The notes under the pieces are model-generated. The model was not told the origin of the DNA. It ran no database searches and saw only the letters and a program-made list of their open reading frames with translations. Shown here piece by piece: positions 27,319 through 36,519 of a stretch of 64,000 nt of DNA. This stretch comes from Pirellulales bacterium (lineage in GTDB: Bacteria > Planctomycetota > Planctomycetia > Pirellulales > DATAWG01): NCBI GenBank assembly GCA_036267355.1, contig DATAWG010000020.1:1-64000 (forward strand), read 5' to 3'. The translations under genes were made by a program, and so were the position numbers. Positions within the stretch are counted from its first letter, which is position 1. Every line of letters starts with the position of its first letter.

Positions 27319-28226
27319 TGATCGAACGTGCCGTGGCACGGAATCTTGCGCTCGATGCGCTTCAGCAGTCCCCGCAGCACGCGGCCCGGCCCTACTTCAT
27401 AGAATTCATCGCAGCCGCTGGCAAGTAGCGCGCGCTGCGAATCCTCCCATAATACGGGGCTGACCACCTGCCGCACCAGCAAATTGCGGATCTCTTGCGG
27501 GTCGTCGTGGATTTGCGCGTCGACATTCGACACGACCGCAATCCGCGGCCGCCGAATCGGCGCCTCGGCTAAGGCTGCCGCCAATCGCTCGACGGCCGGC
27601 TGCATGATCGACGTGTGAAACGCGCCCGCCACGGCCAGCGGCACTGCCCGCATCGCACCCGCCGCCGTTGCCATCTCGGCCACTCGGGCACAGGCTGCCT
27701 TGGTGCCCGAAACGGCGATATTCCCTGGGCACAACAGGTTGGCCACTTGCAAAAGCTCGCCCCCGCTGGCGTCGGCACACAGTTGTTCCACCGCCACGCG
27801 ATCCAGGCCCAAAATGCTCACCATGCCGCTGGGCATTCGGTCGGCCGCGTCTTGCATGGCTTCGCCGCGTGTTTGCACGACACGCAATCCATCTTCGAAT
27901 TCGATTGCGCCCGCGAAAACCAGTGCCGTGTATTCGCCGAGGCTCAGTCCGGCAGCCGCCTGGCAGTTTTCCACCGCTGCGGGATTGCCGGCTTTCAGCG
28001 ATTCAACGGCCGCCAAGCCGGCGACGAACAGAGCCGGCTGGCTATGCACGGTCGAATCGAGCGCGTGCGCCGGGCCCTCGAAGCAGATTTTCGCCAGATC
28101 GTAGCCCAACAGCGAGTTGGCCCGATCGAACAGCGCCCGGGCGGCCGGCAGCGACTCGGCCAATTGCCGCCCCATGCCGACCGTTTGCGCCCCTTGGCCC
28201 GGAAAGAGGAATGCGATTTTGCTCAA
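27315..28226 (-). CDS. fabD: Malonyl CoA-acyl carrier protein transacylase
   Basis: Loads malonyl groups on ACP. 303 residues; GQGAQ at 10-14 and the nucleophile Ser95 in GLSLGEYTAL, with AGAFHTSIM carrying the catalytic His. The start is TTG at 28226: no ATG or GTG fits, and the protein begins with the typical KIAFLFPGQG. The TTG is preceded by a C-rich tract and no Shine-Dalgarno sequence. Confidence 0.96.
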   Translation of the reverse strand: MSKIAFLFPGQGAQTVGMGRQLAESLPAARALFDRANSLLGYDLAKICFEGPAHALDSTVHSQPALFVAGLAAVESLKAGNPAAVENCQAAAGLSLGEYTALVFAGAIEFEDGLRVVQTRGEAMQDAADRMPSGMVSILGLDRVAVEQLCADASGGELLQVANLLCPGNIAVSGTKAACARVAEMATAAGAMRAVPLAVAGAFHTSIMQPAVERLAAALAEAPIRRPRIAVVSNVDAQIHDDPQEIRNLLVRQVVSPVLWEDSQRALLASGCDEFYEVGPGRVLRGLLKRIERKIPCHGTFDQ

Positions 28227-28274
28227 AGCAGCGGAGGGGTTAGGGGCCGCGGGATGCGATCCAGCACGGGCACG

Positions 28275-28336
28275 GCGCGAAACCGCAAGCGAGCTACCCC
28301 GTCGATTGGCATCGGGGCTCGCTTGCGGTTTCGCGC
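28275..28336. repeat. Palindromic repeat, GCTCGCTTGCGGTTTCGCGC family (paired arms)
   Basis: Arms 28275-28295 and 28316-28336, with a loop that is itself palindromic (ACCCCG..CGGGG). It lies between rpmF and fabD within the operon. Confidence 0.85.
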
Positions 28337-28361
28337 AGTCGAATAGCCCAGGCCCCCGGGG

Positions 28362-28541
28362 TCATTCCTTGATTTCAACGACGGTGCGGCCCATGTATAG
28401 GCCGCATTTGGGGCAAATCATGTGCGTCGGCACAGCGGTGCTGCACTGCCGGCAATAGGTCAGTTGCCGCGGCTTCTTGGCATCGTGGGCCCGCCGGCTA
28501 CCGGTTTTGGAATTCGACTGTCTGCGCTTTGGAACGGCCAT
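28362..28541 (-). CDS. rpmF: 50S ribosomal protein L32
   Basis: 59 residues, read directly from the minus strand: it begins MAVPKRRQSNSKTGSRRAHD and has the zinc-ribbon cysteines YCRQC and CPKCG. It ends with VVEIKE and TGA at 28362-28364. L32 commonly precedes fatty-acid genes, as here (rpmF-fabD-fabG-acpP-fabF), although the usual plsX and fabH between them are absent. Confidence 0.95.
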   Translation of the reverse strand: MAVPKRRQSNSKTGSRRAHDAKKPRQLTYCRQCSTAVPTHMICPKCGLYMGRTVVEIKE

Positions 28542-28702
28542 GATCGCTCACCCAACCTGAAATCCCCCGGTCGCATTCCGCCGGGAAAATGCAAACCGCC
28601 CAATCTAAACGCGGGCTACGGGGGTGTCAAGGCGGTGAGAGGCATCGACGAAAGTTAACATCGCTCGCCGTTTCCGGTTCCGTCGGTAGGACGATCGCCC
28701 AT

Positions 28703-28730
28703 TTGAAGCGTGCAACGAGGGGCCTATAAT
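28703..28730 (+). promoter_or_regulatory. Sigma-70-like promoter of mqnA
   Basis: TTGAAG (28703-28708), 16-nt spacer, TATAAT (28725-28730). The mqnA ATG is at 28763, with a purine-rich AGAGAAGAGGAG about 8 nt before it. It is the clearest promoter in the window. Confidence 0.6.
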
Positions 28731-28762
28731 CCGCGTTAGAAGAGAGAAGAGGAGCGTGGTCC

Positions 28763-29596
28763 ATGAACCGCAGTGATCGGCTTCAAGTGGGGGCCGTTAA
28801 TTATTTGAATACCAAACCGCTGGTCTACCGGCTCGATCGGCTCGCGCCGCAGGCGCAAATTGTGTTCGATTTGCCGAGCCGGTTGGCCGATCGGCTGGCG
28901 GCCGGCAGTTTGGATGTGGCCCTGATTCCGTCGGTCGAGTTTTTTCAGAATCCCGATTATCGGATCGTGTCGGATGCTTGTATCGCCTGCCGCGGGCCCG
29001 TGTTGAGCGTAAAGCTGTTTAGCCGCGTCGCGCCCGAGCGGATCGAGCGGCTGGCCCTCGATGAAGGATCGCGCACGAGCGCGGCACTGGTGCGGATATT
29101 GCTCAAGGAGCGATTCGGAGTCGAACCGCGGTTACAGCCGCTGGCGATCGGCGCTTGCCTCGATTCGAGCGATGCCGATGCGGTGCTCTTGATCGGCGAC
29201 CGGGCCATGCACTCGCCTCCAGGACCGTTTGCGGAAGTTTGGGATCTGGGCGACGCTTGGGTCGCGTGGGCCGGGGTCCCCTTCGTGTTCGCGATGTGGA
29301 CGGCCCGGGCCGACACGGAATTGAACGGCCTCGAAACGGCGCTTTCCGAATCGCGCGATCTGGGCGTTGCCCATGTGGCGGGCATCGCCGCGGTCGAGGC
29401 GGCGCCGCTCGGGCTCACGGTGCCGCAATGCGTTTCGTACCTGCGCGATAATTTGCACTTTTCCCTCGGCGACGAGGAGCACGCCGGCCTGAAGCGGTTC
29501 TACGATTTGGCCGTTGGCCTCGGCTTGGCCCCCTCGGCGCGGAACCTGGAAAATCCACCGCGACCTTTTGTAGGATCCGCAAGGCAATCCATCTAG
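28763..29596 (+). CDS. mqnA: Chorismate dehydratase of the futalosine menaquinone pathway
   Basis: Converts chorismate to 3-enolpyruvyl-benzoate, the first step of the futalosine route. 277 residues, a periplasmic-binding-protein-like fold. The opening VGAVNYLNTKPLVYRL and LDVALIPSVEFFQNPDYRIV are diagnostic, followed by CRGPVLSVKLFSR and LDEGSRTSAALVRILL. mqnC lies 202 bp downstream on the same strand, and the two form a pathway pair. Good promoter and ribosome-binding site upstream. Confidence 0.93.
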   Translation: MNRSDRLQVGAVNYLNTKPLVYRLDRLAPQAQIVFDLPSRLADRLAAGSLDVALIPSVEFFQNPDYRIVSDACIACRGPVLSVKLFSRVAPERIERLALDEGSRTSAALVRILLKERFGVEPRLQPLAIGACLDSSDADAVLLIGDRAMHSPPGPFAEVWDLGDAWVAWAGVPFVFAMWTARADTELNGLETALSESRDLGVAHVAGIAAVEAAPLGLTVPQCVSYLRDNLHFSLGDEEHAGLKRFYDLAVGLGLAPSARNLENPPRPFVGSARQSI

Positions 29597-29611
29597 ACCC
29601 AAGTGCGCATT

Positions 29612-29671
29612 GCGAGCCCGCAGCGCAAGCAAGGATGCCGGACGGCATTCCCTTGCTAGCGCGACGTGCTC
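29612..29671. repeat. Inverted repeat, GAGCCCG..GCAAGCAAGG family
   Basis: The left arm GAGCCCGCAGCGCAAGCAAG faces a right arm CCTTGCTAGCGCGACGTGCTC between mqnA and mqnC. Similar pairs occur at 56881-56941 and as a single arm at 36010-36031. Confidence 0.65.
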
Positions 29672-29738
29672 GGAGGCGCCGGCATCGGTCGTGGCCCAGG
29701 AACGACAAACAAGAAAATGAATGTCAAACGGCGGTTCA

Positions 29739-29760
29739 CCCTCGCTAACGCGTCGGGCTT
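29739..29760. repeat. CCCTCGCTAACGCTTCGGGCTAG-type repeat, single copy
   Basis: One copy of the repeat that forms 29-bp tandem arrays at 33751 and 46999 and the core of the 76-bp array at 36075. Confidence 0.7.
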
Positions 29761-29772
29761 GTATTTTCCTCG

Positions 29773-29798
29773 TCCCTGACCCCTGACCCCTGACCCCT
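29773..29798. repeat. C-rich heptamer tract (CCCCTGA units) before mqnC
   Basis: Three CCCCTGA units followed by CCCCT run into the mqnC ATG; no Shine-Dalgarno sequence is possible. Confidence 0.85.
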
Positions 29799-30878
29799 AT
29801 GCCCTCCTCCCTCGAACCACTCTTGGAAAAAGCCGTCGCCGGCCAGCGGCTGTCGCCCGATGAAGGGCTGCGGCTGCTCGAGTCGCACGATCTGGCGGCG
29901 CTGGGCCGGGCGGCCGACGCCGTGACACGGCGACTGCATCCCGAGCCGTATCGCACCTACAACATCGATCGCAACATCAACTACACGAACGTTTGCACGG
30001 CCGTGTGCGATTTCTGCGCTTTCTATCGCAAGCCGAAGCATGAAGAAGGCTACGTGCTCGAGCGCGATGTGCTGTTGCAAAAAATCCAAGAAACGATCGA
30101 TCTCGGCGGCGATCAGATTCTGATGCAGGGGGGCCTGCATCCGGAATTCAAGATCGAATGGTACGAAGACTTATTGCGCGATATCAAGCGGCATTTTCCG
30201 CAGGTGAATGTGCACGGCTTCAGCCCGCCGGAGATTCATCATTTCACGAAGGTTTCAAAATTGCCGCTACGAACGGCGCTCGAGCGGCTGAAGGCGGCCG
30301 GGCTGGGAAGCTTGCCCGGCGGCGGGGCGGAAATCCTCGTCGATCGAGTGCGCAGCGAAATCACCCGCGGCAAGGTGATGACCGACGATTGGCTGAACGT
30401 CAATCGCGTGTGGCATCAACTCGGCGGCCGCAGCACGGCGACGATGATGTTCGGCCATGTGGAAACGCTTGCCGAGCGAATCGAACATCTCGAGCGATTG
30501 CGACAATTGCAGGACGAGACCGGCGGGTTTACGGCGTTTATCTGCTGGTCGTTTCAGCCCGAGCACACCGATCTGGCGCATTTGCCGGCCGCGGGCTCGT
30601 TCGACTATTTGAAGACGCAAGCCGTGGCCCGGCTGTATCTCGACAATTTCGCGAACATCCAGTCGAGTTGGGTGACGCAGGGGCTGAAGATCGGGCAATT
30701 GGCCCTGGTGTACGGGGCCAACGACATGGGCAGCCTGATGATTGAGGAAAATGTGGTGTCGGCGGCCGGCACCGTGCACCACCTTTCGCTCGACGAAATC
30801 CGCGGCGCGATTTCCGAACTTGGTTACACTCCCCGTCGCCGCAACGTGTTCTATCAACTCGTCGATCAAGCGGCGTAG
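29799..30878 (+). CDS. mqnC: Cyclic dehypoxanthine futalosine synthase (radical SAM)
   Basis: Radical SAM enzyme that cyclises dehypoxanthine futalosine. 359 residues. The cluster cysteines are C66, C70 and C73 (CTAVCDFC). YNIDRNINYTNVC, GGDQILMQGGLHPEF and LPGGGAEILVDRVR are typical of MqnC rather than MqnE. C-terminal NDMGSLMIEENVVSAAGT is also conserved. The ATG abuts a C-rich heptamer tract. Confidence 0.95.
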   Translation: MPSSLEPLLEKAVAGQRLSPDEGLRLLESHDLAALGRAADAVTRRLHPEPYRTYNIDRNINYTNVCTAVCDFCAFYRKPKHEEGYVLERDVLLQKIQETIDLGGDQILMQGGLHPEFKIEWYEDLLRDIKRHFPQVNVHGFSPPEIHHFTKVSKLPLRTALERLKAAGLGSLPGGGAEILVDRVRSEITRGKVMTDDWLNVNRVWHQLGGRSTATMMFGHVETLAERIEHLERLRQLQDETGGFTAFICWSFQPEHTDLAHLPAAGSFDYLKTQAVARLYLDNFANIQSSWVTQGLKIGQLALVYGANDMGSLMIEENVVSAAGTVHHLSLDEIRGAISELGYTPRRRNVFYQLVDQAA

Positions 30879-31013
30879 CGTTGCCCCGCTAAGGCTCGAT
30901 CGAAAAATAACGTCCGTTTTCCAGACCCCTCACCCTGCCCTTTCCCGCAAGGGGAGAGGGAGTTGCGGTGAAGCGATTTTTCGTTCGAGCCTAGAGAACG
31001 CGGGCATGGCCGA

Positions 31014-32441
<1,428 letters not shown>

Positions 32442-32557
32442 AAAGGAATTTCCTCCAGCCGAGGATCATAGCCGGTCGAGGATGATCCGCGAAAGATGGC
32501 GAATGTGTTGGCCGAGACCGATCGTCATTCGCAGGACCTATCCGAACGCGACCGCGG

Positions 32558-32926
32558 TCAAACTGCTATGCGGTCGGCGTGCGCCGAGAGGTCGAGCTTC
32601 CATCGATGAGGTCGGAATCGACGCGGCAGCAGAAACCAAACCTTGCCGTTGCTCAATTCCTCATGGAATGGAATCTGATGGCCGCGCATGTAGAGCTTGT
32701 AGGACTCAATCCACTCAGGCGGACAGGTAAGCACCTGCCATCTTGGAAAGACCGCGTCGCGAACTGAGCAGAGAAGGTCGTTTTCAACCAGATCGGCCTC
32801 GCCCGACGGATAATGGATGACCCCTTGCTTATCGACGCTGTGCTTGATATGCGACTTCTTGAGCAGCGCGAGCAAGCGGCTGTTTAAATCCTCATCACCA
32901 AACTTGAACGATTGCATCGTTTTCAT
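32558..32926 (-). CDS. Small protein of unknown function
   Basis: 122 residues, soluble, no signal or membrane segment. It includes LNSRLLALLKKSHIKHSVDKQGVIHYPSGEADLVEN, then a Trp- and Arg-rich end (WFLLPRRFRPHRWKLDL). Coding character is supported by an even protein composition and a clean start at 32926 (a second ATG is at 32917). Function not recognised; no operon partner is certain. Confidence 0.65.
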   Translation of the reverse strand: MKTMQSFKFGDEDLNSRLLALLKKSHIKHSVDKQGVIHYPSGEADLVENDLLCSVRDAVFPRWQVLTCPPEWIESYKLYMRGHQIPFHEELSNGKVWFLLPRRFRPHRWKLDLSAHADRIAV

Positions 32927-33218
32927 TGTTCAGCCTTGTCAGTTCGGCCGCCGGTAACACCAAGTGTGACCACAATTGCAGCCAAGCGGATGCTGGCCTG
33001 GGCGCGTGGCAGCCGGCCCTTTGGCATGCCCCTTCCGACGCGTTCAGCGCATCCGCTCTTGTCGTGCCGAAGCCTGCGAAAACTTTTTGACAACCGCTGG
33101 GGCAGCTTCCGCGCGGCTTCGTCGTGCATTTCCATTGCCGGTCGGATCGTTTCTTGCCCACCAATCCCTCCGCGACAGCGACGACCAATAGGGTCGGTCC
33201 TATTCTGATCCGACACAT
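32895..33218 (-). CDS. Possible Cys-rich small protein
   Basis: 107-codon frame whose middle part looks protein-like: WKCTTKPRGSCPSGCQKVF, then a helix TRADALNASEGACQRAGC with five Cys in total. The flanking parts are not convincing. It overlaps the start of the next gene by 32 bp. The 365-bp gap between the DCC protein and the 122-residue protein otherwise holds nothing I recognise. It may be a gene, or the trace of one. Confidence 0.3.
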   Translation of the reverse strand: MCRIRIGPTLLVVAVAEGLVGKKRSDRQWKCTTKPRGSCPSGCQKVFAGFGTTRADALNASEGACQRAGCHAPRPASAWLQLWSHLVLPAAELTRLNNENDAIVQVW

Positions 33219-33291
33219 TTTACCCGAGGTTGCGCAAACGGTCGAGCAAGCGATCTTGACGAGTGGCGTGCCGATCGACCATCAGATTCGA

Positions 33292-33732
33292 TCATTTCCC
33301 GTGCAGCCGGCAACTGCCGTTGTCGCAATCGTCGGTGCGGCCGAAAAGGTATCGCCGTTTGGCGATCTGGCGATAGAGCCATTGCCACAATGGCAAGCTG
33401 CCGGGAATGTGCAACAGCGGCATCAGCCACCACAGCCGGCGCAGTCGCCGCGAGAGATAGCGGATCGCACCGGCGCCGCGATGCCGCACGCCGTTTTGGT
33501 CGACGACGTACATCTCTTTCATCAGCGCAGCGTGCGACAAATCGGGATACCGCCGAGCCACTTCCGGATCGTGCAGCGAAAGATAGGCCAGCCGATGCTG
33601 GCAATCCCACCACGGCAGCTTTCGCACCTGGGCCGTACACATGCGGCAATGTCCGTCGAAGATCACGACATCGGCGTCCGGCCGCTCGGCAGGCGTCGGC
33701 AGCGGTTTTTCAATGGTTTCGACGGTGGCCAT
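33292..33732 (-). CDS. DCC-family thiol-disulfide oxidoreductase-like protein (DUF393)
   Basis: 146 residues with the family motif FDGHCRMC (Cys29, Cys32), then KLPWWDCQHRLAYLSLHDPEV, and IRYLSRRLRRLWWLMPLLHIPG with a short hydrophobic stretch. It ends RTDDCDNGSCRLHGK. DCC proteins have a thioredoxin-like fold; the substrate is unknown. No functional neighbour. Confidence 0.85.
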   Translation of the reverse strand: MATVETIEKPLPTPAERPDADVVIFDGHCRMCTAQVRKLPWWDCQHRLAYLSLHDPEVARRYPDLSHAALMKEMYVVDQNGVRHRGAGAIRYLSRRLRRLWWLMPLLHIPGSLPLWQWLYRQIAKRRYLFGRTDDCDNGSCRLHGK

Positions 33733-34113
33733 AAGAGGTGTCCAAAATACTAGCCCGAAGCGTCAGCGAGGTGAAATACTACCCCGAAGCGTCAGCGAAG
33801 TGAAAAACTAGCCCGAAGCGTCAGCGAGGTGAAATACTAGCCCGAAGCGTTAGCGAGGATGCAGCGCGAACCGGCTTTCCACTTCCTACCATCAATCCTT
33901 CAACCGCTAAAAATTATACCGTACTAACCGCTGCCTTCATCCGGCCGGGGAAATTGGGCAATACAACCCATCTTTCCGAAACAGCGAACCGAACAAAAAA
34001 GCCGATTGCGATGCAACGCAAACCGTGCGGGGAACGTCTATAATGGCGGGCGGGCCGCTCTACCGGCTCTGTTGTCCGGCATCTCGTGCTTTCGCTCGGA
34101 GCAACCTTGAATC
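33733..34113. other. Divergent region with repeat array and promoter of the coiled-coil protein
   Basis: The left half holds the 29-bp tandem array (33751-33866). The right half is gene-free and contains TATAAT at 34039-34044 upstream of the plus-strand gene at 34114; I see no good -35. Confidence 0.5.
33751..33866. repeat. 29-bp tandem array, four units
   Basis: Units begin at 33751, 33780, 33809 and 33838 (exact 29-bp period) and contain TAGCCCGAAGCGTCAGCGAG followed by GTGAAATAC. No spacers, so not CRISPR. The same repeat with the same period, inverted, is at 46999-47079. Confidence 0.9.
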
Positions 34114-35916
34114 ATGGACACGCTTCGTAAGCAAGTGGCTCGTGCCAGGCGGCGGCTGATTCTTGGGCAGTTTTTCGCCGCCTTGGCATGGTCGCTCTCC
34201 GCAGCATTGGCCGTGGCCGCGATTGGCTTGGCGGCCCGGAAATTGTTTCCGCTCCATCTCGATGGCCGGATCTGGGCGACTGCCTGGATCGGCAGCGCCC
34301 TGCTGGTTGGCTTCGTTGCGGCGGCGGTTTGCACCTGGCTCGCCCGGCGCGATCCGCTGTTTGCGGCGATCGAAATCGATCGGCGTTTCGCGCTCAAGGA
34401 GCGGGTGTCGAGCGTGTTGTCGCTCTCGCCGCGGGAATTGGAAACCGAAGCCGGGCAAGCGCTGGTGAGCGACGCGTTGCGGCGGCTCGAGCGCGTTGAT
34501 ATTGCAAGCCGGTTCGCCGTTCCACTCGGCAAGCGCAGCCTACTGCCGCTCGTGCCGGCAGTTGTGGTGTTCGGGCTGACGTTTCTCTCCGACAAAGTTC
34601 GCCCGACCGAAGCCGCCGCCACGGTGTCGCCGCAAACGGTCGCCCAAATCCATCAGTCGGCCGAGGTGCTGCGCCGCAAGCTGGAACAGCAGCGGCAGGA
34701 AGCCGCGGAAAAGGGGCTTGCCGATGCCGGCGATCTGTTCAAAAAAGTCGAACAGGGCGTCCGAGAACTCGCCAAAAAGCAAAGCGTCGATCGCAAACAG
34801 GCACTCGTCGACCTCAACGACCTGGCAAAGCAACTCGAGGCCCGCAAGAAAGAGCTCGGCGGCGATGAAAAGCTGAAGCAAGAGCTCGGCCAGATGAAAG
34901 ACATGCAAAGCGGGCCGGCCGAAAAGCTGGCCGACGCCATGAAGAACGGACGATTCGAGCGGGCGCTCAAAGAACTCGAAAAGCTGCAAGACGCGCTCAA
35001 AGCCGACAAGCTCGACCCGAACGAGCAACAGCGAATGGCGCAGCAACTCGAGCACATGAAGCAAACGCTCGACCGATCGACCGACAAGCACCAGCAGGTG
35101 CAACGGGAATTAAAAAAGCAAATCGAGCAATTCAAAAACGCGGGCCAAATGGCCGACGCCAAACGGTTGCAAAAGCAATTGGACCAACTTCGGCAACAAT
35201 CGCCGCAAATGAACGAGCTCAAGCAAATGGCCGGCAAATTCGGCCAGATTTCGAAGTCGCTCCAATCGGGAAAGCCCGGCGAGGCGGCCCAATCATTGAA
35301 CGACTTGGCCCAGCAAGTTCAATCGCTCAAGCGGCAGGCCGACGAGCAAACCATGCTCGATCAATCGCTCGATCAAATTACCGATTGCCGCTCGTCGATG
35401 ACCGGTGATAAGGATGGCAAGAACGACGGCGGCAAACAGCCCGGCAGCGGCCAACTGGCCAATGGCAAAAATGGCAACGGCAAAAAGGGCAAGAGAGCTA
35501 AAAACGGCAGCGGCCGACAAGACGGCAGCGAGCTAAGCGACGAAATGGCCGATGGCGATGCATTGCTGGAGGGCGGCCAACGCGACGGCAGCGGCAACGA
35601 AGTTGATGACAACGGCATGGTCGCCGGCGATGCGGCCGGCAACCAACGAGGCAGGGAATCGGGCCGCCGCTCGGAAGGCGCCAACGGCGTGAAATTCTAC
35701 GACTCGAAGGTCGCCCAAAAAATCGGTCATGGCGCCGCGATCATCACCGGCGAAGCCGATGGGCCGAATAGCAAAGGCAACGTGCGGGCCGAAATCCAGG
35801 CCCAACTCGATAGCGCCAAACACGACGATTCCGACCCGCTCACCGGCCAGCGCCTCCCGCGCAGCCAGCGCGATTTCGCCAAAGAATATTTCGATTCGCT
35901 GCGGGAAGGGAATTAA
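34114..35916 (+). CDS. Membrane-anchored coiled-coil protein, DUF4175-like
   Basis: 600 residues. Three hydrophobic segments near the N-terminus (about 20-45, 60-82 and 140-160) are followed by a very long Gln/Lys/Glu-rich coiled coil (about 180-440). A low-complexity Gly/Asn/Lys segment (about 435-480, GKNDGGKQPGSGQLANGKNG) precedes a conserved-looking C-terminal part ending LPRSQRDFAKEYFDSLREGN. The layout recalls DUF4175 proteins. Likely an inner-membrane protein with a large extracytoplasmic or cytoplasmic coiled stalk; function unknown. It is alone on its strand. Confidence 0.8.
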   Translation: MDTLRKQVARARRRLILGQFFAALAWSLSAALAVAAIGLAARKLFPLHLDGRIWATAWIGSALLVGFVAAAVCTWLARRDPLFAAIEIDRRFALKERVSSVLSLSPRELETEAGQALVSDALRRLERVDIASRFAVPLGKRSLLPLVPAVVVFGLTFLSDKVRPTEAAATVSPQTVAQIHQSAEVLRRKLEQQRQEAAEKGLADAGDLFKKVEQGVRELAKKQSVDRKQALVDLNDLAKQLEARKKELGGDEKLKQELGQMKDMQSGPAEKLADAMKNGRFERALKELEKLQDALKADKLDPNEQQRMAQQLEHMKQTLDRSTDKHQQVQRELKKQIEQFKNAGQMADAKRLQKQLDQLRQQSPQMNELKQMAGKFGQISKSLQSGKPGEAAQSLNDLAQQVQSLKRQADEQTMLDQSLDQITDCRSSMTGDKDGKNDGGKQPGSGQLANGKNGNGKKGKRAKNGSGRQDGSELSDEMADGDALLEGGQRDGSGNEVDDNGMVAGDAAGNQRGRESGRRSEGANGVKFYDSKVAQKIGHGAAIITGEADGPNSKGNVRAEIQAQLDSAKHDDSDPLTGQRLPRSQRDFAKEYFDSLREGN

Positions 35917-36519
35917 ATCAGCGGTAACGGTTCGCGACACTAGCCCGAAGCGTTCGCGAGGATGGCGCAACGCACAAGCCTCAAACTTTGAATGCACGGG
36001 ATAAGGCTTCCTTGCTAGCGCTGCGGGCTCGACTTCGCAACACTGGCCCGAAGCGTTCGCGAGGCGGCGGCTGTATCGTCTGTCAATAATTCCTCGCTAA
36101 CGCTTCGTCTCCGGTGGCACTGCTGTCGATCGCGAAATGCAAAGGTAGGCATCGTCTGTCAATAATTCCTCGCTAACGCTTCGTCTCCGGTGGCACTGCC
36201 GTCGATCGCGAAATGCAAAGGTAGGTATCGTCTGTCGATAATTCCTCGCTAACGCTTCGTCTCCGGTGGCACTGCCGTCGATCGCGAAATGCAAAGGGGG
36301 GTATCGTCTGTCAATAATTCCTCGCTAACGCTTCGTCTCCGGTGGCACCGCTGTCGATCGCGAAATGCAAAGGGGGGTATCGTCTGTCAATAATTCCTCG
36401 CTAACGCTTCGGGCTAGTGTGCTGATTGGCGAGGTTTGAGGGGTCGCCTACAATGCTGCGAGCAGTTGCATGTCGCCAACCGCACCTTCCACCCTTCACC
36501 CGAAGAAAACTCGCCCCCG
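35917..36519. other. Repeat-filled intergenic region
   Basis: About 600 bp with no gene. It contains copies of the ACTAGCCCGAAGCGTT repeat at 35939-35962 and 36041-36064, a GCTAGCGC-type arm at 36010-36031, and the 76-bp tandem array. Confidence 0.8.
36075..36416. repeat. 76-bp tandem array, four full units and a partial fifth
   Basis: Units begin at 36075, 36151, 36227, 36303 and 36379 (exact 76-bp period, few substitutions). Each holds ATCGTCTGTCAATAATTCCT, CGCTAACGCTTCG and CGATCGCGAAATGCAAAG. The period is not a multiple of three, so it is not coding. The last unit ends with the GGGCTAGTG form of the dispersed repeat. Confidence 0.95.

Noticed and set aside
33751-33866. CRISPR array
   Set aside because: The 29-bp units abut directly with no variable spacers, and there are no cas genes; same for 46999-47079 and 48188-48305.
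36097-36294. 65-codon minus-strand frame in the 76-bp array
   Set aside because: The period is not a multiple of three and the frame is a by-product of the repeat.
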